64,000 bases of DNA from assembly GCA_900770395.1 (NCBI GenBank), contig CAAGKM010000031.1:59585-123584 (forward strand), written 5' to 3'. This DNA comes from an uncultured Prevotella sp. (lineage in GTDB: Bacteria > Bacteroidota > Bacteroidia > Bacteroidales > Bacteroidaceae). The notes beneath the pieces were generated by a model, which was given only the letters and a program-made list of their open reading frames with translations, ran no database searches and was not told the DNA's origin. Of the stretch, positions 26,613-35,697 are shown in pieces (position 1 is the first letter of the stretch; each line of letters opens with the position of its first letter). The translations under genes were made by a program, and so were the position numbers.

Positions 26613-28031
26613 ATGAGCAGAAAGAAGAAACCGTTTCCAATACTGGAAAATGTGACAATCACCGACATTGCCGCCGAGGGCAAGTCGCTGGTAAGGATTA
26701 ACGATATGGTTGTATTTGTACCGTGGGTGATTCCCGGTGACGTAGTCGACCTGCAGATACGCCGTAAAAAACACAGTTATGCCGAGGCCGAGGCTGTGAG
26801 GATAATCACGCCAAGCCCGCTGCGCCAGGCTCCCATGTGTGTGCACTTTGGAGTGTGTGGCGGTTGCAAGTGGCAGATGTTGCCATACGAGGAACAGTTG
26901 AAATTCAAACAGAAGCAAGTTCACGACCAATTAAGCCGCATTGGCAAGGTGGAGCTGCCAGAATTCCGTCCTATCATGGGCAGCGTGAAGACTAAAGAAT
27001 ACCGCAACAAACTGGAGTTTGGATGCTGCAACAAACGCTGGCTGACAAAGGAACAGGTGGCAAGCGGTTTCAAATATGACAATATGAACGGCATTGGGTT
27101 CCACATCACAGGTGCCTTCGACAAGATTCTTCCAATAGAGACATGTCATCTGATGGATGACTTGCACAACCGCATTCGCAACGCCATCCGCGACTATGCC
27201 TTCAACCACGGACTAACCTTCTACGACCTGCGCAACCACACAGGACTGCTGCGTGACATAATCATCCGCAACTCAAACACAGGCGAATGGATGGTAATCG
27301 TTCAGTTCCACTACACTGAGGATGGTGATGAGGAGAGCGCAAAGGCATTGCTTAAGCACTTAGCTGACAGTTATCCCGAGATAACCGCACTGATGTATGT
27401 TGACAACCAGAAGCTCAACGACACCATCGGCGACCAGGAAGTACTGGTGTTCAAGGGCAACGACCATATTTTTGAGACTATGGAGGATTTGAGATTTAAG
27501 GTTGGCCCCAAGAGTTTCTATCAGACCAACACTGAGCAGGCATATCATCTGTATTGCGTGGCACGTGAGTTCGCACAGCTTACTGGCGACGAGCTTGTTT
27601 ACGACCTCTATACAGGCACAGGAACAATAGCCAACTTCGTGGCAAAGAAGGCAAAGAAGGTTATCGGCATCGAGTATGTGCCCGAGGCTATTGAGGACGC
27701 CAAAGTGAACAGCGGAGTGAACAACATCGACAACACATTGTTCTATGCAGGCGACATGAAGAATATCCTCACCGACGACTTCATCAGTGAGCATGGCCGT
27801 CCTGACGTTATCATCACCGACCCGCCACGTGCCGGTATGCATCCCGATGTGGTGCAGACAATCATCAATGCCGCACCAAAGCGCATTGTATACGTCAGCT
27901 GCAACCCTGCCACCCAGGCACGCGACCTGCAGCTGCTCGACACCCATTACCGTGTGGCGGCGGTGCAGCCAGTGGATATGTTCCCTCATACTCCACACGT
28001 GGAGAATGTCGTATTGCTTGAAAAAAGATAA
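26613..28031 (+). CDS. rlmD: 23S rRNA (uracil-5-)-methyltransferase, RlmD/TrmA family
   Basis: A 472-residue SAM-dependent methyltransferase. An N-terminal TRAM domain (to about 65) is followed by the Fe-S cysteines C76, C82, C85 and C178 (MCVHFGVCGGCKW ... PIETCHL), the SAM site DLYTGTGTIANF, then DPPRAGMHPDVV and VSCNPATQARDL with the catalytic cysteine. These support m5U methylation of 23S rRNA; which uridine (1939 or 747) cannot be told, so the symbol is tentative. It is followed at 12 bases by the porin gene. Confidence 0.85.
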   Translation: MSRKKKPFPILENVTITDIAAEGKSLVRINDMVVFVPWVIPGDVVDLQIRRKKHSYAEAEAVRIITPSPLRQAPMCVHFGVCGGCKWQMLPYEEQLKFKQKQVHDQLSRIGKVELPEFRPIMGSVKTKEYRNKLEFGCCNKRWLTKEQVASGFKYDNMNGIGFHITGAFDKILPIETCHLMDDLHNRIRNAIRDYAFNHGLTFYDLRNHTGLLRDIIIRNSNTGEWMVIVQFHYTEDGDEESAKALLKHLADSYPEITALMYVDNQKLNDTIGDQEVLVFKGNDHIFETMEDLRFKVGPKSFYQTNTEQAYHLYCVAREFAQLTGDELVYDLYTGTGTIANFVAKKAKKVIGIEYVPEAIEDAKVNSGVNNIDNTLFYAGDMKNILTDDFISEHGRPDVIITDPPRAGMHPDVVQTIINAAPKRIVYVSCNPATQARDLQLLDTHYRVAAVQPVDMFPHTPHVENVVLLEKR

Positions 28032-28043
28032 CACGCACAAACA

Positions 28044-29153
28044 ATGAAGATACAACTGATTGCAATGCTGCTCTCATGCGCCGCCATTGCCGGAGCACAG
28101 GAAAAGAAACAGGTGTTCACCACTCCGAAGTTCAGCGGATATATGATGGGACAATACAAAGCCACACTGAAAGACGGAGACAATAGCAACACTTTCAACC
28201 TACGAATGGCACGTGTATCAGTGGGAGGACGTATTCTCGATGATTTTGAGTATAAGATACAAGGTCAGATCAACGGCAACACATCCACTCTCGGTGACAG
28301 TCCCCGACTGGTGGATTTGTTTGTGGAGTGGCAGAAGCATAAAGAGCTCAGAGTGAAGGCAGGACAGTTTAAGCGCCCGTTCACCTTCGAGAACCCAATG
28401 AACCCCATAGACCAGGGATTTATGGGTTACGGACAGGCAGTGAACAAGTTGGCTGGATTCTCCGACCGCACAGGTGAGCATGCATCAAATGGCCGTGACA
28501 TCGGTGTGCAGATACAGGGTGACCTGTTGCCCAACGCATCTGGACGTGCCCTGCTCCACTATCAGGTGGGAGTGTTCAACGGTCAGGGCATCAACATGAC
28601 TGACGTAGACAACAAAAAAGATATTATCGGCGGCGCATGGGTGATGCCAATCAAAGGGCTGCGCATAGGTGCCTTCGGTTGGATTGGCTCCAACGCCCGC
28701 AACGGTAAATACACTGATGGGAACGGTGATGAGCAGAACGGCATCATCAGCCTCAATCAATACCGCTATGCCCTGAGTGCCGAGTACAAGCAGGATGACA
28801 TGCAACTGCGTGCCGAGTATGTTCACTCCACTGGCTACGGATTTGCAAAGGTCATAAACAACAGCAGCGACAAGAGCAATGCGGAGATAAACCTCGTCGA
28901 CGGCAACAAGGCGGATGCCTTCTATGCCCTCGGCATTGTGCCTATTATAAAAGGTAAGCTGCGTGCCAAGGCACGTTACGACCTCTACCGCAAGAGCGCT
29001 GAATGGGGAAACTCACTCACACAATACGAGATAGGCCTTAACTATCTGTTCCACAAAAATCTGGAGGTACAGTGCGAATACGCCCTTATCGATAACCGCT
29101 CACTAACGAAAAACTATTCGGTGGTCGACGTGGAATTTTGCGTGAGATTCTAA
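28044..29153 (+). CDS. Outer-membrane porin, phosphate-selective porin O/P-like
   Basis: A 369-residue protein with a signal peptide (MKIQLIAMLLSCAAIAGAQ) and alternating beta strands to a C-terminal aromatic residue (VDVEFCVRF), the mark of outer-membrane barrels. The strings PKFSGYMMGQYKA, NTFNLRMARVSVGGRI, VKAGQFKRPFTFENP and GRDIGVQIQGDL match porin O/P proteins of Bacteroidetes. Substrate selectivity is not deducible. It lies 12 bases after the methyltransferase gene and 20 before the DUF389 gene. Confidence 0.85.
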   Translation: MKIQLIAMLLSCAAIAGAQEKKQVFTTPKFSGYMMGQYKATLKDGDNSNTFNLRMARVSVGGRILDDFEYKIQGQINGNTSTLGDSPRLVDLFVEWQKHKELRVKAGQFKRPFTFENPMNPIDQGFMGYGQAVNKLAGFSDRTGEHASNGRDIGVQIQGDLLPNASGRALLHYQVGVFNGQGINMTDVDNKKDIIGGAWVMPIKGLRIGAFGWIGSNARNGKYTDGNGDEQNGIISLNQYRYALSAEYKQDDMQLRAEYVHSTGYGFAKVINNSSDKSNAEINLVDGNKADAFYALGIVPIIKGKLRAKARYDLYRKSAEWGNSLTQYEIGLNYLFHKNLEVQCEYALIDNRSLTKNYSVVDVEFCVRF

Positions 29154-29173
29154 AACGATATAATAAAAATAGT

Positions 29174-30520
29174 ATGGGAAACGACAACAACAGTTTGTGG
29201 CAGACAATAAAGATGCGGTTCAACGCACTGCCCGACAAAGAGAACGAGACAGAGACAATAAGACAGATAAGCAGCGGAGTGTATTTCCGAGGCTCCAACC
29301 TGTGGGTGCTCATCTTTGCCATTTTCATAGCATCGCTTGGACTCAACACCAATTCTACTGCAGTGATTATCGGAGCCATGCTAATCTCACCACTCATGGG
29401 GCCTATCATCGGCATGGGACTGTCAATTGGCATCAACGACCTTGAACTGCTGAAAAGCTCGTTGAAGAACTATATGGTGGCGACGGTCATCAGCGTGCTC
29501 ACCGCAACCGTATACTTTGTGATAACACCACTCACCGAAGCACAGTCGGAGTTACTTGCACGCACCTCACCAACTCTCTACGACGTACTTATAGCCCTAT
29601 GCGGCGGTGCGGCAGGCATACTTGCGCTATCCACCAAAGGTAAAGGCAACGTAATACCGGGAGTGGCAATAGCCACAGCCCTCATGCCCCCACTATGCAC
29701 GGCAGGCTACGGACTGGCGGTAGGCAACCTCTACTACTTCTTCGGTGCGTTCTATCTGTTTTTCATCAACACCGTTTTTATATGTCTTGCCACATACATC
29801 GGGGTGAGAATGCTGAAATTCACGCCCAAGACATTCCTTGATCAGACACGCATGAAAAAAGTTCAGCGCTACATCGTGACCCTGGTGGTGCTGACCATGC
29901 TTCCTGCCACCTATATGACTGTACAAATAATTAAACGAAGTATTTATGACAACAATGCCGCCAAATTTGTTAAAAACGAACTGACATTCAGCGGTACACA
30001 GATAATATCACAAACGATAAACGAAAAAAACAACACTCTCAACATTGTAGCGGTTGGAAGGCTGATAAGCGACAGCAACATAACTCAAGCCTCGAGACGA
30101 CTTGCACAATATAATCTTGAGAACTACACTCTCAACGTGATACAAGGCTCACAATCAGACAGCCTCTTAAAGAAGTTCAGCAACGGCTCCACAATATCTA
30201 CCGAAGCCAACAAGCAAAAACTGATGGAACAGTCGGCACAGATAAACACACTGGAAACGCAGCTTTCCCAATACACGACCTATGAGACCCTCTGTAAGGA
30301 AATCAGCCATGAGGTGAGCACCCTGTTTCCCAACATCACCAAAATTAGCATAGCCAACGTCAACGAGGCACGCACCGACACTGCCATCGCCACACGTTAT
30401 GTGCTAAGCGTGATTGAATGCAATAAAAAAATGAACGCCGCCGACACAGAAAAACTTCATCAATGGCTGAAGACGCGTACAAAAGCCGATAGTATGAGAG
30501 TAATTGTGGAATATCAATAA
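29174..30520 (+). CDS. DUF389 membrane protein
   Basis: A 448-residue protein whose N-terminal half carries six or so membrane segments with the DUF389 hallmarks GLNTNSTAVIIGAMLISPLMGPI, LSTKGKGNVIPGVAIATALMPPLCT and TVFICLATYIGVRML. The C-terminal half (about 240-448) is soluble with a coiled-coil-like region around TEANKQKLMEQSAQINTLE. The function of the family is unknown. The ATG at 29174 (MGNDNN) is chosen over an upstream in-frame one that overlaps the porin gene. A terminator follows directly. Confidence 0.82.
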   Translation: MGNDNNSLWQTIKMRFNALPDKENETETIRQISSGVYFRGSNLWVLIFAIFIASLGLNTNSTAVIIGAMLISPLMGPIIGMGLSIGINDLELLKSSLKNYMVATVISVLTATVYFVITPLTEAQSELLARTSPTLYDVLIALCGGAAGILALSTKGKGNVIPGVAIATALMPPLCTAGYGLAVGNLYYFFGAFYLFFINTVFICLATYIGVRMLKFTPKTFLDQTRMKKVQRYIVTLVVLTMLPATYMTVQIIKRSIYDNNAAKFVKNELTFSGTQIISQTINEKNNTLNIVAVGRLISDSNITQASRRLAQYNLENYTLNVIQGSQSDSLLKKFSNGSTISTEANKQKLMEQSAQINTLETQLSQYTTYETLCKEISHEVSTLFPNITKISIANVNEARTDTAIATRYVLSVIECNKKMNAADTEKLHQWLKTRTKADSMRVIVEYQ

Positions 30521-30532
30521 CATAATTATAAT

Positions 30533-30562
30533 AAAAAAGGGGATACTGATGTATCCCTTTTT
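30533..30562 (+). terminator. Rho-independent terminator after DUF389 gene
   Basis: GGGATAC (30540-30546), loop TGAT, GTATCCC (30551-30557) then TTTTT, with an A run in front. It also lies directly at the 3' end of the minus-strand tRNA gene and may serve both strands. Confidence 0.8.
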
Positions 30563-30564
30563 CG

Positions 30565-30639
30565 TGATTCGGTTGGGGTTCGAACCCAAGACCCACGCCT
30601 TAGAAGGGCGTTGCTCTAATCCAACTGAGCTACCGAACC
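30565..30639 (-). tRNA. tRNA-Arg (anticodon TCT)
   Basis: On the minus strand the 75 bases fold as a standard cloverleaf: acceptor GGTTCGG with CCGAATC, D arm GCTCAGTTGGATTAGAGC, anticodon arm ACGCC-CTTCTAA-GGCGT with anticodon TCT, and T arm TTGGG-TTCGAAC-CCCAA. The discriminator base is A and CCA is not encoded. It reads AGA/AGG arginine codons. No integrase or duplicated 3' end is seen beside it, so it is not an occupied attachment site. Confidence 0.95.
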
Positions 30640-30751
30640 AGCCTTAGTTTTCGTACCTATACTTACAAAAACGGTGCAAAGGTACTGCTTTTTTTTGAGA
30701 ATTTGCTCATTTCACATGTTAAAAGTAACTAAAAGCATGAAAAAATGACCG

Positions 30752-31945
30752 TCATCTGTTTTTATTGCGTAAAAACCATTTATGGGTTACAAAGTTATAC
30801 AGCAAAAAAACAGCAATAACCATCCACAGTGCTATCGTACAAACCGATGTAACATCATCGCCATACTGCTTGCCATTGCCGATGAGGAAACCTACAGCCA
30901 AGCCTGTCCATAGTCCTGTATCCCATGAGATGTTGTATGTGCTCTGCGACGTGCCGCGCTGACAGTGGCGGCTCAGTTTGATGAAGAACATCAGGAAGCG
31001 TCCTGATACCAATCCTATGCCCAAGCCCATCATCACAGGCATTACAAAGTCAGCGACTGGCAGACTTCGTGTGACCTGCAGAAGCAATGCGGCACCCACA
31101 AGCAACAGTCCGGCAAGTACCTCGCTTTTCAGCTCAGCATCGGCAAAAACAATTCGCTGAGCAATAACTGAAAACAGGAATCCGGTGGCAAGCATTGAGA
31201 AGAACTCAATGCTGTGAATTACGGAGAACACCATGCCCACAACTACAGCAAAGAGCAGCAGAGTGAGCGACAAAAGCCAGCCTTGCGGCAGAAAGAATCG
31301 GTCGAGACCAAATACAGAGACATTGTCATCAGGAGCACGGAACGGGAAATATACCGTCATTATCAGCAGCATTGCAACAAAAAGACATACGACAGCAAGG
31401 AGCAGCACCCCCTGAAAGCCCCAGAACATTCCTGCCAGTATGCCGGCAATGGGTCCCAATGAAAGCCCTAAGCGGTAAAACCACGACATGCAATAGTTTG
31501 CCTCAGTGCGGTTGTACGACTCACAAACATCTATCACCAAGATGCCACTGAGCACCATCTGCGCCATACCGAACGCCGCGCCAAAAGCAAGACGCAGGAG
31601 AGCTATAATCCAGAAGGGCACCACTATAGCCTCTGCCACTATATAATAATGTGCCGCCAATATCATGATCGCGGTCATGATACTTGTCTGACACACTTTG
31701 TTGCGTTTATAGCATTGAGTCAGGAAATTACAAAAGCCTCCTGACAACCATATACCGCCAGCAAAGCACAACAGCAACAGAGTTGTCTGCCAAGCAGAGC
31801 CGCCTTGACTGTCAATAAGCCACGACGGCAATACCGGCACAAACGAATAGAGTGATACTGACATAAGAAGATATGCCAGTGCCAGACACCAGAAATGTTT
31901 ATGCCACAAACGTATGTGTACAGGTGTGTTTTGAGTGTTCATCAA
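30752..31945 (-). CDS. MFS transporter
   Basis: A 397-residue protein with about twelve hydrophobic segments. LALAYLLMSVSLYSFVPVLPSWL, RLAFGAAFGMAQMVLSG and the charge pattern between segments 2-3 and 8-9 (LSRHCQRGTSQSTYN) resemble the major facilitator superfamily. The substrate is unknown. Its start overlaps the panB stop by four bases (ATGA), so it is translated with panB, which makes a pantothenate-related or general export role possible but unproven. Confidence 0.78.
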   Translation of the reverse strand: MMNTQNTPVHIRLWHKHFWCLALAYLLMSVSLYSFVPVLPSWLIDSQGGSAWQTTLLLLCFAGGIWLSGGFCNFLTQCYKRNKVCQTSIMTAIMILAAHYYIVAEAIVVPFWIIALLRLAFGAAFGMAQMVLSGILVIDVCESYNRTEANYCMSWFYRLGLSLGPIAGILAGMFWGFQGVLLLAVVCLFVAMLLIMTVYFPFRAPDDNVSVFGLDRFFLPQGWLLSLTLLLFAVVVGMVFSVIHSIEFFSMLATGFLFSVIAQRIVFADAELKSEVLAGLLLVGAALLLQVTRSLPVADFVMPVMMGLGIGLVSGRFLMFFIKLSRHCQRGTSQSTYNISWDTGLWTGLAVGFLIGNGKQYGDDVTSVCTIALWMVIAVFLLYNFVTHKWFLRNKNR

Positions 31946-32763
31946 TAGCTTTCAGACTGATTAGGAAAATCACCGCTCTTAACATCGCTCACATAATTGC
32001 CCACGGCATCTGTGATGACAGTGTTGAGGTCGGCATAACGGCGCAGGAACTTAGGCGAGAATCCGCTCGTCATTCCCAACATGTCTGCAACCACAAGCAC
32101 CTGTCCGTCGGTGGCATTGCCGGCACCTATGCCTATTGTAGGTATGCTGATGCGTTTTGTCACCTCAGCTGCAAGCGCGGCTGGCACTTTCTCAAGAACA
32201 AGGGCGAAACATCCCCACTCTGCCAGCAGTTCGGCATCGCAGATAAGTTTCTCTGCCTCTGCCTCTTCCTTTGCCCTCACGGCGTATGTGCCAAACTTGT
32301 TGATGCTCTGCGGAGTGAGTCCGAGATGTCCCATCACGGGGATTCCAGCATCGAGAATGCGGCGCACGGTGTGCTCTATCTCCTTGCCGCCTTCCAGCTT
32401 CAGCGCATCGCAACCGCTTTCCTTCATAATCTGAATAGCGTTTTTCACACCGCTGATGCTGTCTGCCTGATAACTGCCAAACGGCATGTCGCACACCACA
32501 AGGGCGCGATTGACCGCCTTCACCACCGACTGTGCGTGATAAATCATCTGCTCCACGGTAATGGGCAGCGTTGTCATATTGCCAGCCATTACGTTTGATG
32601 CCGAATCGCCCACGAGAATACAATCTACGCCAGCCTTGTCGACAATACCAGCCATAGTGAAGTCGTATGATGTGAGCATGCTTATCTTTTCTCCCCTGCG
32701 CTTCATCTCCATGAGGCGCTGAGTGGTGACTTTACGGTTGTCACTGACCAAATATCCTGCCAT
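31942..32763 (-). CDS. panB: 3-methyl-2-oxobutanoate hydroxymethyltransferase
   Basis: The enzyme adds a hydroxymethyl group from methylene-tetrahydrofolate to ketoisovalerate, the first step to pantothenate. From the ATG at 32763 (MAGYLVSDNRKVTTQ) it shows MLTSYDFTMAGIVDKAGVD, VGDSASNVMAGNMTTLPIT, MPFGSYQ, KLEGG and IPTIGIGAGNATDGQVLV, all classic. An upstream in-frame start at 32817 would overlap the HAD gene and is not favoured. No panC or panD is in the window. Confidence 0.95.
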   Translation of the reverse strand: MAGYLVSDNRKVTTQRLMEMKRRGEKISMLTSYDFTMAGIVDKAGVDCILVGDSASNVMAGNMTTLPITVEQMIYHAQSVVKAVNRALVVCDMPFGSYQADSISGVKNAIQIMKESGCDALKLEGGKEIEHTVRRILDAGIPVMGHLGLTPQSINKFGTYAVRAKEEAEAEKLICDAELLAEWGCFALVLEKVPAALAAEVTKRISIPTIGIGAGNATDGQVLVVADMLGMTSGFSPKFLRRYADLNTVITDAVGNYVSDVKSGDFPNQSESY

Positions 32764-32786
32764 TTCTCTATTATATACCTTATATA

Positions 32787-33401
32787 TTATATATAGTCCG
32801 AAATCACTTCGTCGCAATACGGAGCAATGTCCTCTGCGGCATTTGTAGTGGCAAGTCCCACAACATACATGCCGGCAGCCCTGCCCGATTTAAGTCCGTT
32901 GAAGCTGTCCTCAAACACCACACAGTCATCAGCCTTTGCGCCAAAACGCGCTGCCGCCTTAAGATAGCAATCTGGATGAGGCTTGCTGTGCTCAAAGTCC
33001 TCGGAGGTGAGTATCTCATCGAACATCTGCCTGAACTCCGGACAGCGCTCATACACAGTGTTCATCTTTTCCTTGTTGCTGCTTGTCACCACGGCGGTCT
33101 TTATGCCACGGCTTTTAAGCGATGCGATAAATGTCTCAAAGCCCGGAACATAGTCGAAACGCATATTACGCTCAAACTTATTGAGACGCTCCACTATCTC
33201 GGCACGTCTGCTCTCAAGGGCGCCGCTGAAATGGCGGTCGAAAATCTGCACAAGAGTCTGCCCCTTTATCTTATGTTCCAGTCCAGGCTCCTCGGGATGA
33301 AACTCCCTGCACTGCTGTCCCCAGAACTCAGTGTACTGCGGCTCTGTGTCGAACACCACACCGTCTAAATCAAACAGCGCCACCTTAAAATCTTTCTTCA
33401 T
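32787..33401 (-). CDS. HAD-superfamily phosphatase/phosphomutase (beta-phosphoglucomutase-like)
   Basis: A 204-residue HAD hydrolase with FDLDGVVFDTE (nucleophile Asp11 and Asp13), VTSSN (motif II), the lysine of SKPHPDCYLKAAARFG (motif III) and VFEDSFNGLKSGRAAGM (motif IV). The helical cap of subclass I is present. It could be a phosphatase or a beta-phosphoglucomutase; the sequence alone does not decide. It is the first gene of the HAD-panB-MFS operon, with a promoter at 33430-33461. Confidence 0.85.
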   Translation of the reverse strand: MKKDFKVALFDLDGVVFDTEPQYTEFWGQQCREFHPEEPGLEHKIKGQTLVQIFDRHFSGALESRRAEIVERLNKFERNMRFDYVPGFETFIASLKSRGIKTAVVTSSNKEKMNTVYERCPEFRQMFDEILTSEDFEHSKPHPDCYLKAAARFGAKADDCVVFEDSFNGLKSGRAAGMYVVGLATTNAAEDIAPYCDEVISDYI

Positions 33402-33429
33402 AAATCAATAAAAATTCTAAAATCGGGTG

Positions 33430-33461
33430 CAAAGGTACTATTTTTTTGCAAAATATTCAAA
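33430..33461 (-). promoter_or_regulatory. Promoter of the HAD-panB-MFS operon
   Basis: On the minus strand TTTG (33458-33461), 20 bases, TACCTTTG (33430-33437), 28 bases before the ATG. It is back to back with the lipoprotein promoter. Confidence 0.65.
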
Positions 33462-33466
33462 TAATA

Positions 33467-33498
33467 TTTGGTAAATCATCATATTTATTGTACTTTTG
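33467..33498 (+). promoter_or_regulatory. Promoter of the lipoprotein gene
   Basis: TTTG (33467-33470), 20 bases, TACTTTTG (33491-33498), a full Bacteroidetes consensus 49 bases before the ATG at 33548. Confidence 0.65.
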
Positions 33499-33547
33499 CG
33501 GAGGTAAACGAATAAAAATCAAATAATAAACAAAAAAGGATACAATT

Positions 33548-34345
33548 ATGAAACGTACATTATTAATATTAGGAATAGCAGCACTGCTTGCCGTGTCATG
33601 CTCGACATCAGTGGAAAATGAAAAGATTGATTTTGCAACAGTTACGGCAGAGAAGACATTCAAGCTCGACGAAAAGAGCGCCAACTCTCCTCAATCGGAA
33701 ATAAAACTCAGTGTGCTATATGTCAAGGGTGAAGGTCAGAAAGCTAAACTTATGAACGACACCATATCGCAGTGGCTGTTTAACATCAAAGGTGTGACGA
33801 TGCAGCAGGCAGTTGACTCGTTTGTAAACATGCGCGGCAAGAATTATGTTGCCGACTTCAAAGAGTTATACAAAGCGGATAAAGCCAGCAATGCCACCCC
33901 AGGCGGATGGTATCAGGCACACTATGACCTGAAAACCCGCACCGAACAGGATGCCGACACAATAATAAACTATGTGGCGGAGCAGGACACTTACGACGGT
34001 GGTGCCCACGGGCTGTTTATAAAGTCGGTGATGAACTTCAGCACAAAAACAGGCAAACTGGTAACTCTCGACAATGTGTTATTGCCGGGATATAAGACAA
34101 GGCTCAACGAGATTCTGCTTGAAAAGCTGCTGAAACAAACCCATTCAAAAGATATTGACGAGCTGAGGAGAAAGGGGTATCTGTACAGCATGGATATGTG
34201 CCCCTCGCAGTTCTATCTCATTAACTCAAAAGGCATAACATTCATTTACAACCAGTATGAGATTGCGCCTTACGCCGTTGGCATAACTGAGCTGAAACTC
34301 ACATGGGATGAACTGAAAGACGTGGCAAAGACCCCAAAAGACTGA
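33548..34345 (+). CDS. DUF3298-type (RsiV-like) lipoprotein
   Basis: A 265-residue protein with a lipoprotein signal peptide (MKRTLLILGIAALLAVSCS; the acylated cysteine is residue 18). The C-terminal part carries YDGGAHGLF, NFSTKTGKLVTLDNVL and ITFIYNQYEIAPYAVG, matching DUF3298, a domain found in RsiV-like and PdaC-like envelope proteins. It should sit on the periplasmic face of a membrane. Function unknown. It is followed by rsmG after 10 bases. Confidence 0.8.
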   Translation: MKRTLLILGIAALLAVSCSTSVENEKIDFATVTAEKTFKLDEKSANSPQSEIKLSVLYVKGEGQKAKLMNDTISQWLFNIKGVTMQQAVDSFVNMRGKNYVADFKELYKADKASNATPGGWYQAHYDLKTRTEQDADTIINYVAEQDTYDGGAHGLFIKSVMNFSTKTGKLVTLDNVLLPGYKTRLNEILLEKLLKQTHSKDIDELRRKGYLYSMDMCPSQFYLINSKGITFIYNQYEIAPYAVGITELKLTWDELKDVAKTPKD

Positions 34346-34355
34346 AACGACAATT

Positions 34356-34976
34356 ATGGAGACTATAAAGAAATATTTTAAAAATCTTACTGAGGAACAG
34401 ACAAAACAGTTGGAGAGACTCAACGAACTGTATCACGACTGGAACTTAAAAATCAACGTGATTTCGCGAAAGGATATCGACAACCTGTATCTGCATCATG
34501 TGATGCACTCAATGGCTATAGCCAAGGCTGTAAACTTTCGCCCGGGAACAAAGATTCTCGATTTCGGCACCGGCGGCGGTTTCCCCGGAGTGCCATTGTC
34601 GATACTTTTTCCTGAATGCACATTTAAGCTCATCGACGGTACGGGCAAGAAAATCCACGTGGCTACGGAGGTTGCAAATGCCATAGGACTGAAGAACTGC
34701 CATCCAGAGCATCTTCGCGGCGAAGATGAGAAAGGGCAATACGACTTTGTGGTGAGCCGTGCAGTGATGCCGCTGCCCGATCTCGTGAAGATTGTGAAAA
34801 AGAACATTTCAAAACGCCAGCAAAATGCCCTGCCCAATGGAGTGATTTGTTTGAAAGGAGGCGACCTGCAGGCTGAGATAAAGCCGTTTAAGAATGTAGT
34901 GGAGCTTACCGAGCTGTCAACATTCTTCGATGAGGAGTGGTTTAAGGAGAAGTATATTATTTATTTGCCAGTGTGA
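34356..34976 (+). CDS. rsmG: 16S rRNA (guanine-N7)-methyltransferase G
   Basis: A 206-residue SAM-dependent methyltransferase that modifies G527 of 16S rRNA in its family. WNLKINVISRKDIDNLYLHHV, the SAM loop ILDFGTGGGFPGVPLSI and FVVSRAVMPL are characteristic. It is located between the lipoprotein and MBL genes, not beside mnmG as in many other bacteria. Confidence 0.92.
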   Translation: METIKKYFKNLTEEQTKQLERLNELYHDWNLKINVISRKDIDNLYLHHVMHSMAIAKAVNFRPGTKILDFGTGGGFPGVPLSILFPECTFKLIDGTGKKIHVATEVANAIGLKNCHPEHLRGEDEKGQYDFVVSRAVMPLPDLVKIVKKNISKRQQNALPNGVICLKGGDLQAEIKPFKNVVELTELSTFFDEEWFKEKYIIYLPV

Positions 34977-34980
34977 TTGG

Positions 34981-35023
34981 CATTCTGACGGGTCCGACCT
35001 GTCAGAATGGTCGGACTGTTTTT
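34981..35023 (+). terminator. Overlapping alternative hairpins between rsmG and the MBL gene
   Basis: CATTCTGAC (34981-34989) can pair with GTCAGAATG (35001-35009). GTCCGAC (34992-34998), inside the loop of that hairpin, can instead pair with GTCGGAC (35010-35016), followed by TGTTTTT, which is terminator-like. Each arm is a 7-9 bp perfect complement, and geometry makes the two folds mutually exclusive. It may be an attenuator or only a terminator with a strong competing fold. Confidence 0.6.
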
Positions 35024-35046
35024 CCCAACAAATAAAAAGAAGAAAA

Positions 35047-35697
35047 ATGCTTGACATAAAACGATTTGAGGTAAATCCCTTTCAAGAAAACTGCTACATT
35101 GTGAGCGATGACAGCAAGGAGTGCGTGATAATAGACTGTGGAGCCTTCTATGACTCCGAGCGTGAGGCTATAAGAAGTTATATCACCTCCAACGGGCTTG
35201 TGCCAAAGCATCTACTCTGCACCCACGCCCATATCGACCATTGTATCGGAAACAACACCATATATGAGAGATTCGGGCTGAAGCCTGAGTTGCATGGGTG
35301 CGATGAGCGTCTGATGAACATGCTTCCGCAACAGTCCGAAGCCCTGATGCAATACACGCTCGACTTCGACCTGCCGCCTGTAGGTAAATATCTCACCGAC
35401 AGCGACACCATAACCTTTGGCAATCATACCCTGAGCATCATCCACACTCCAGGACACACTCCTGGCGGTATTGTGTATTACTGCAAGGAAGAGAGCACGG
35501 CATTCTCAGGCGACACCCTTTTCCGCATGAGCATAGGGCGCACTGACTTCTATCTTGGTGACTACAATGCGATGCAGCAGTCGCTCAACACATTGCTCAC
35601 CACTCTACCTGACAACACTATGGTATATTGCGGACATGGCCCTCAGACCACTATCGGAGAAGAAAAGGCTATGAATCCCTATTACGAAAGAGACTAA
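35047..35697 (+). CDS. Metallo-beta-lactamase-fold hydrolase (glyoxalase II-like)
   Basis: A 216-residue protein from the ATG at 35047. Metal ligands are clear: THAHIDH (59-65), HTPGHTPGG, SGDTLFR and CGHGP. This is the compact bacterial YcbL-type layout related to glyoxalase II, which hydrolyses thioesters. The frame extends upstream to 34930, but that part overlaps rsmG. Its last four bases overlap the stop codon of the converging helicase gene. Confidence 0.85.
   Translation: MLDIKRFEVNPFQENCYIVSDDSKECVIIDCGAFYDSEREAIRSYITSNGLVPKHLLCTHAHIDHCIGNNTIYERFGLKPELHGCDERLMNMLPQQSEALMQYTLDFDLPPVGKYLTDSDTITFGNHTLSIIHTPGHTPGGIVYYCKEESTAFSGDTLFRMSIGRTDFYLGDYNAMQQSLNTLLTTLPDNTMVYCGHGPQTTIGEEKAMNPYYERD

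Noticed and set aside
30565..30639. tRNA-Arg as an integration site
   Set aside because: No integrase, no repeat of the tRNA 3' end and only housekeeping genes on both sides.
34930..35046. Longer N-terminus for the MBL hydrolase
   Set aside because: It would overlap rsmG and the terminator-like hairpin; the family start matches 35047.
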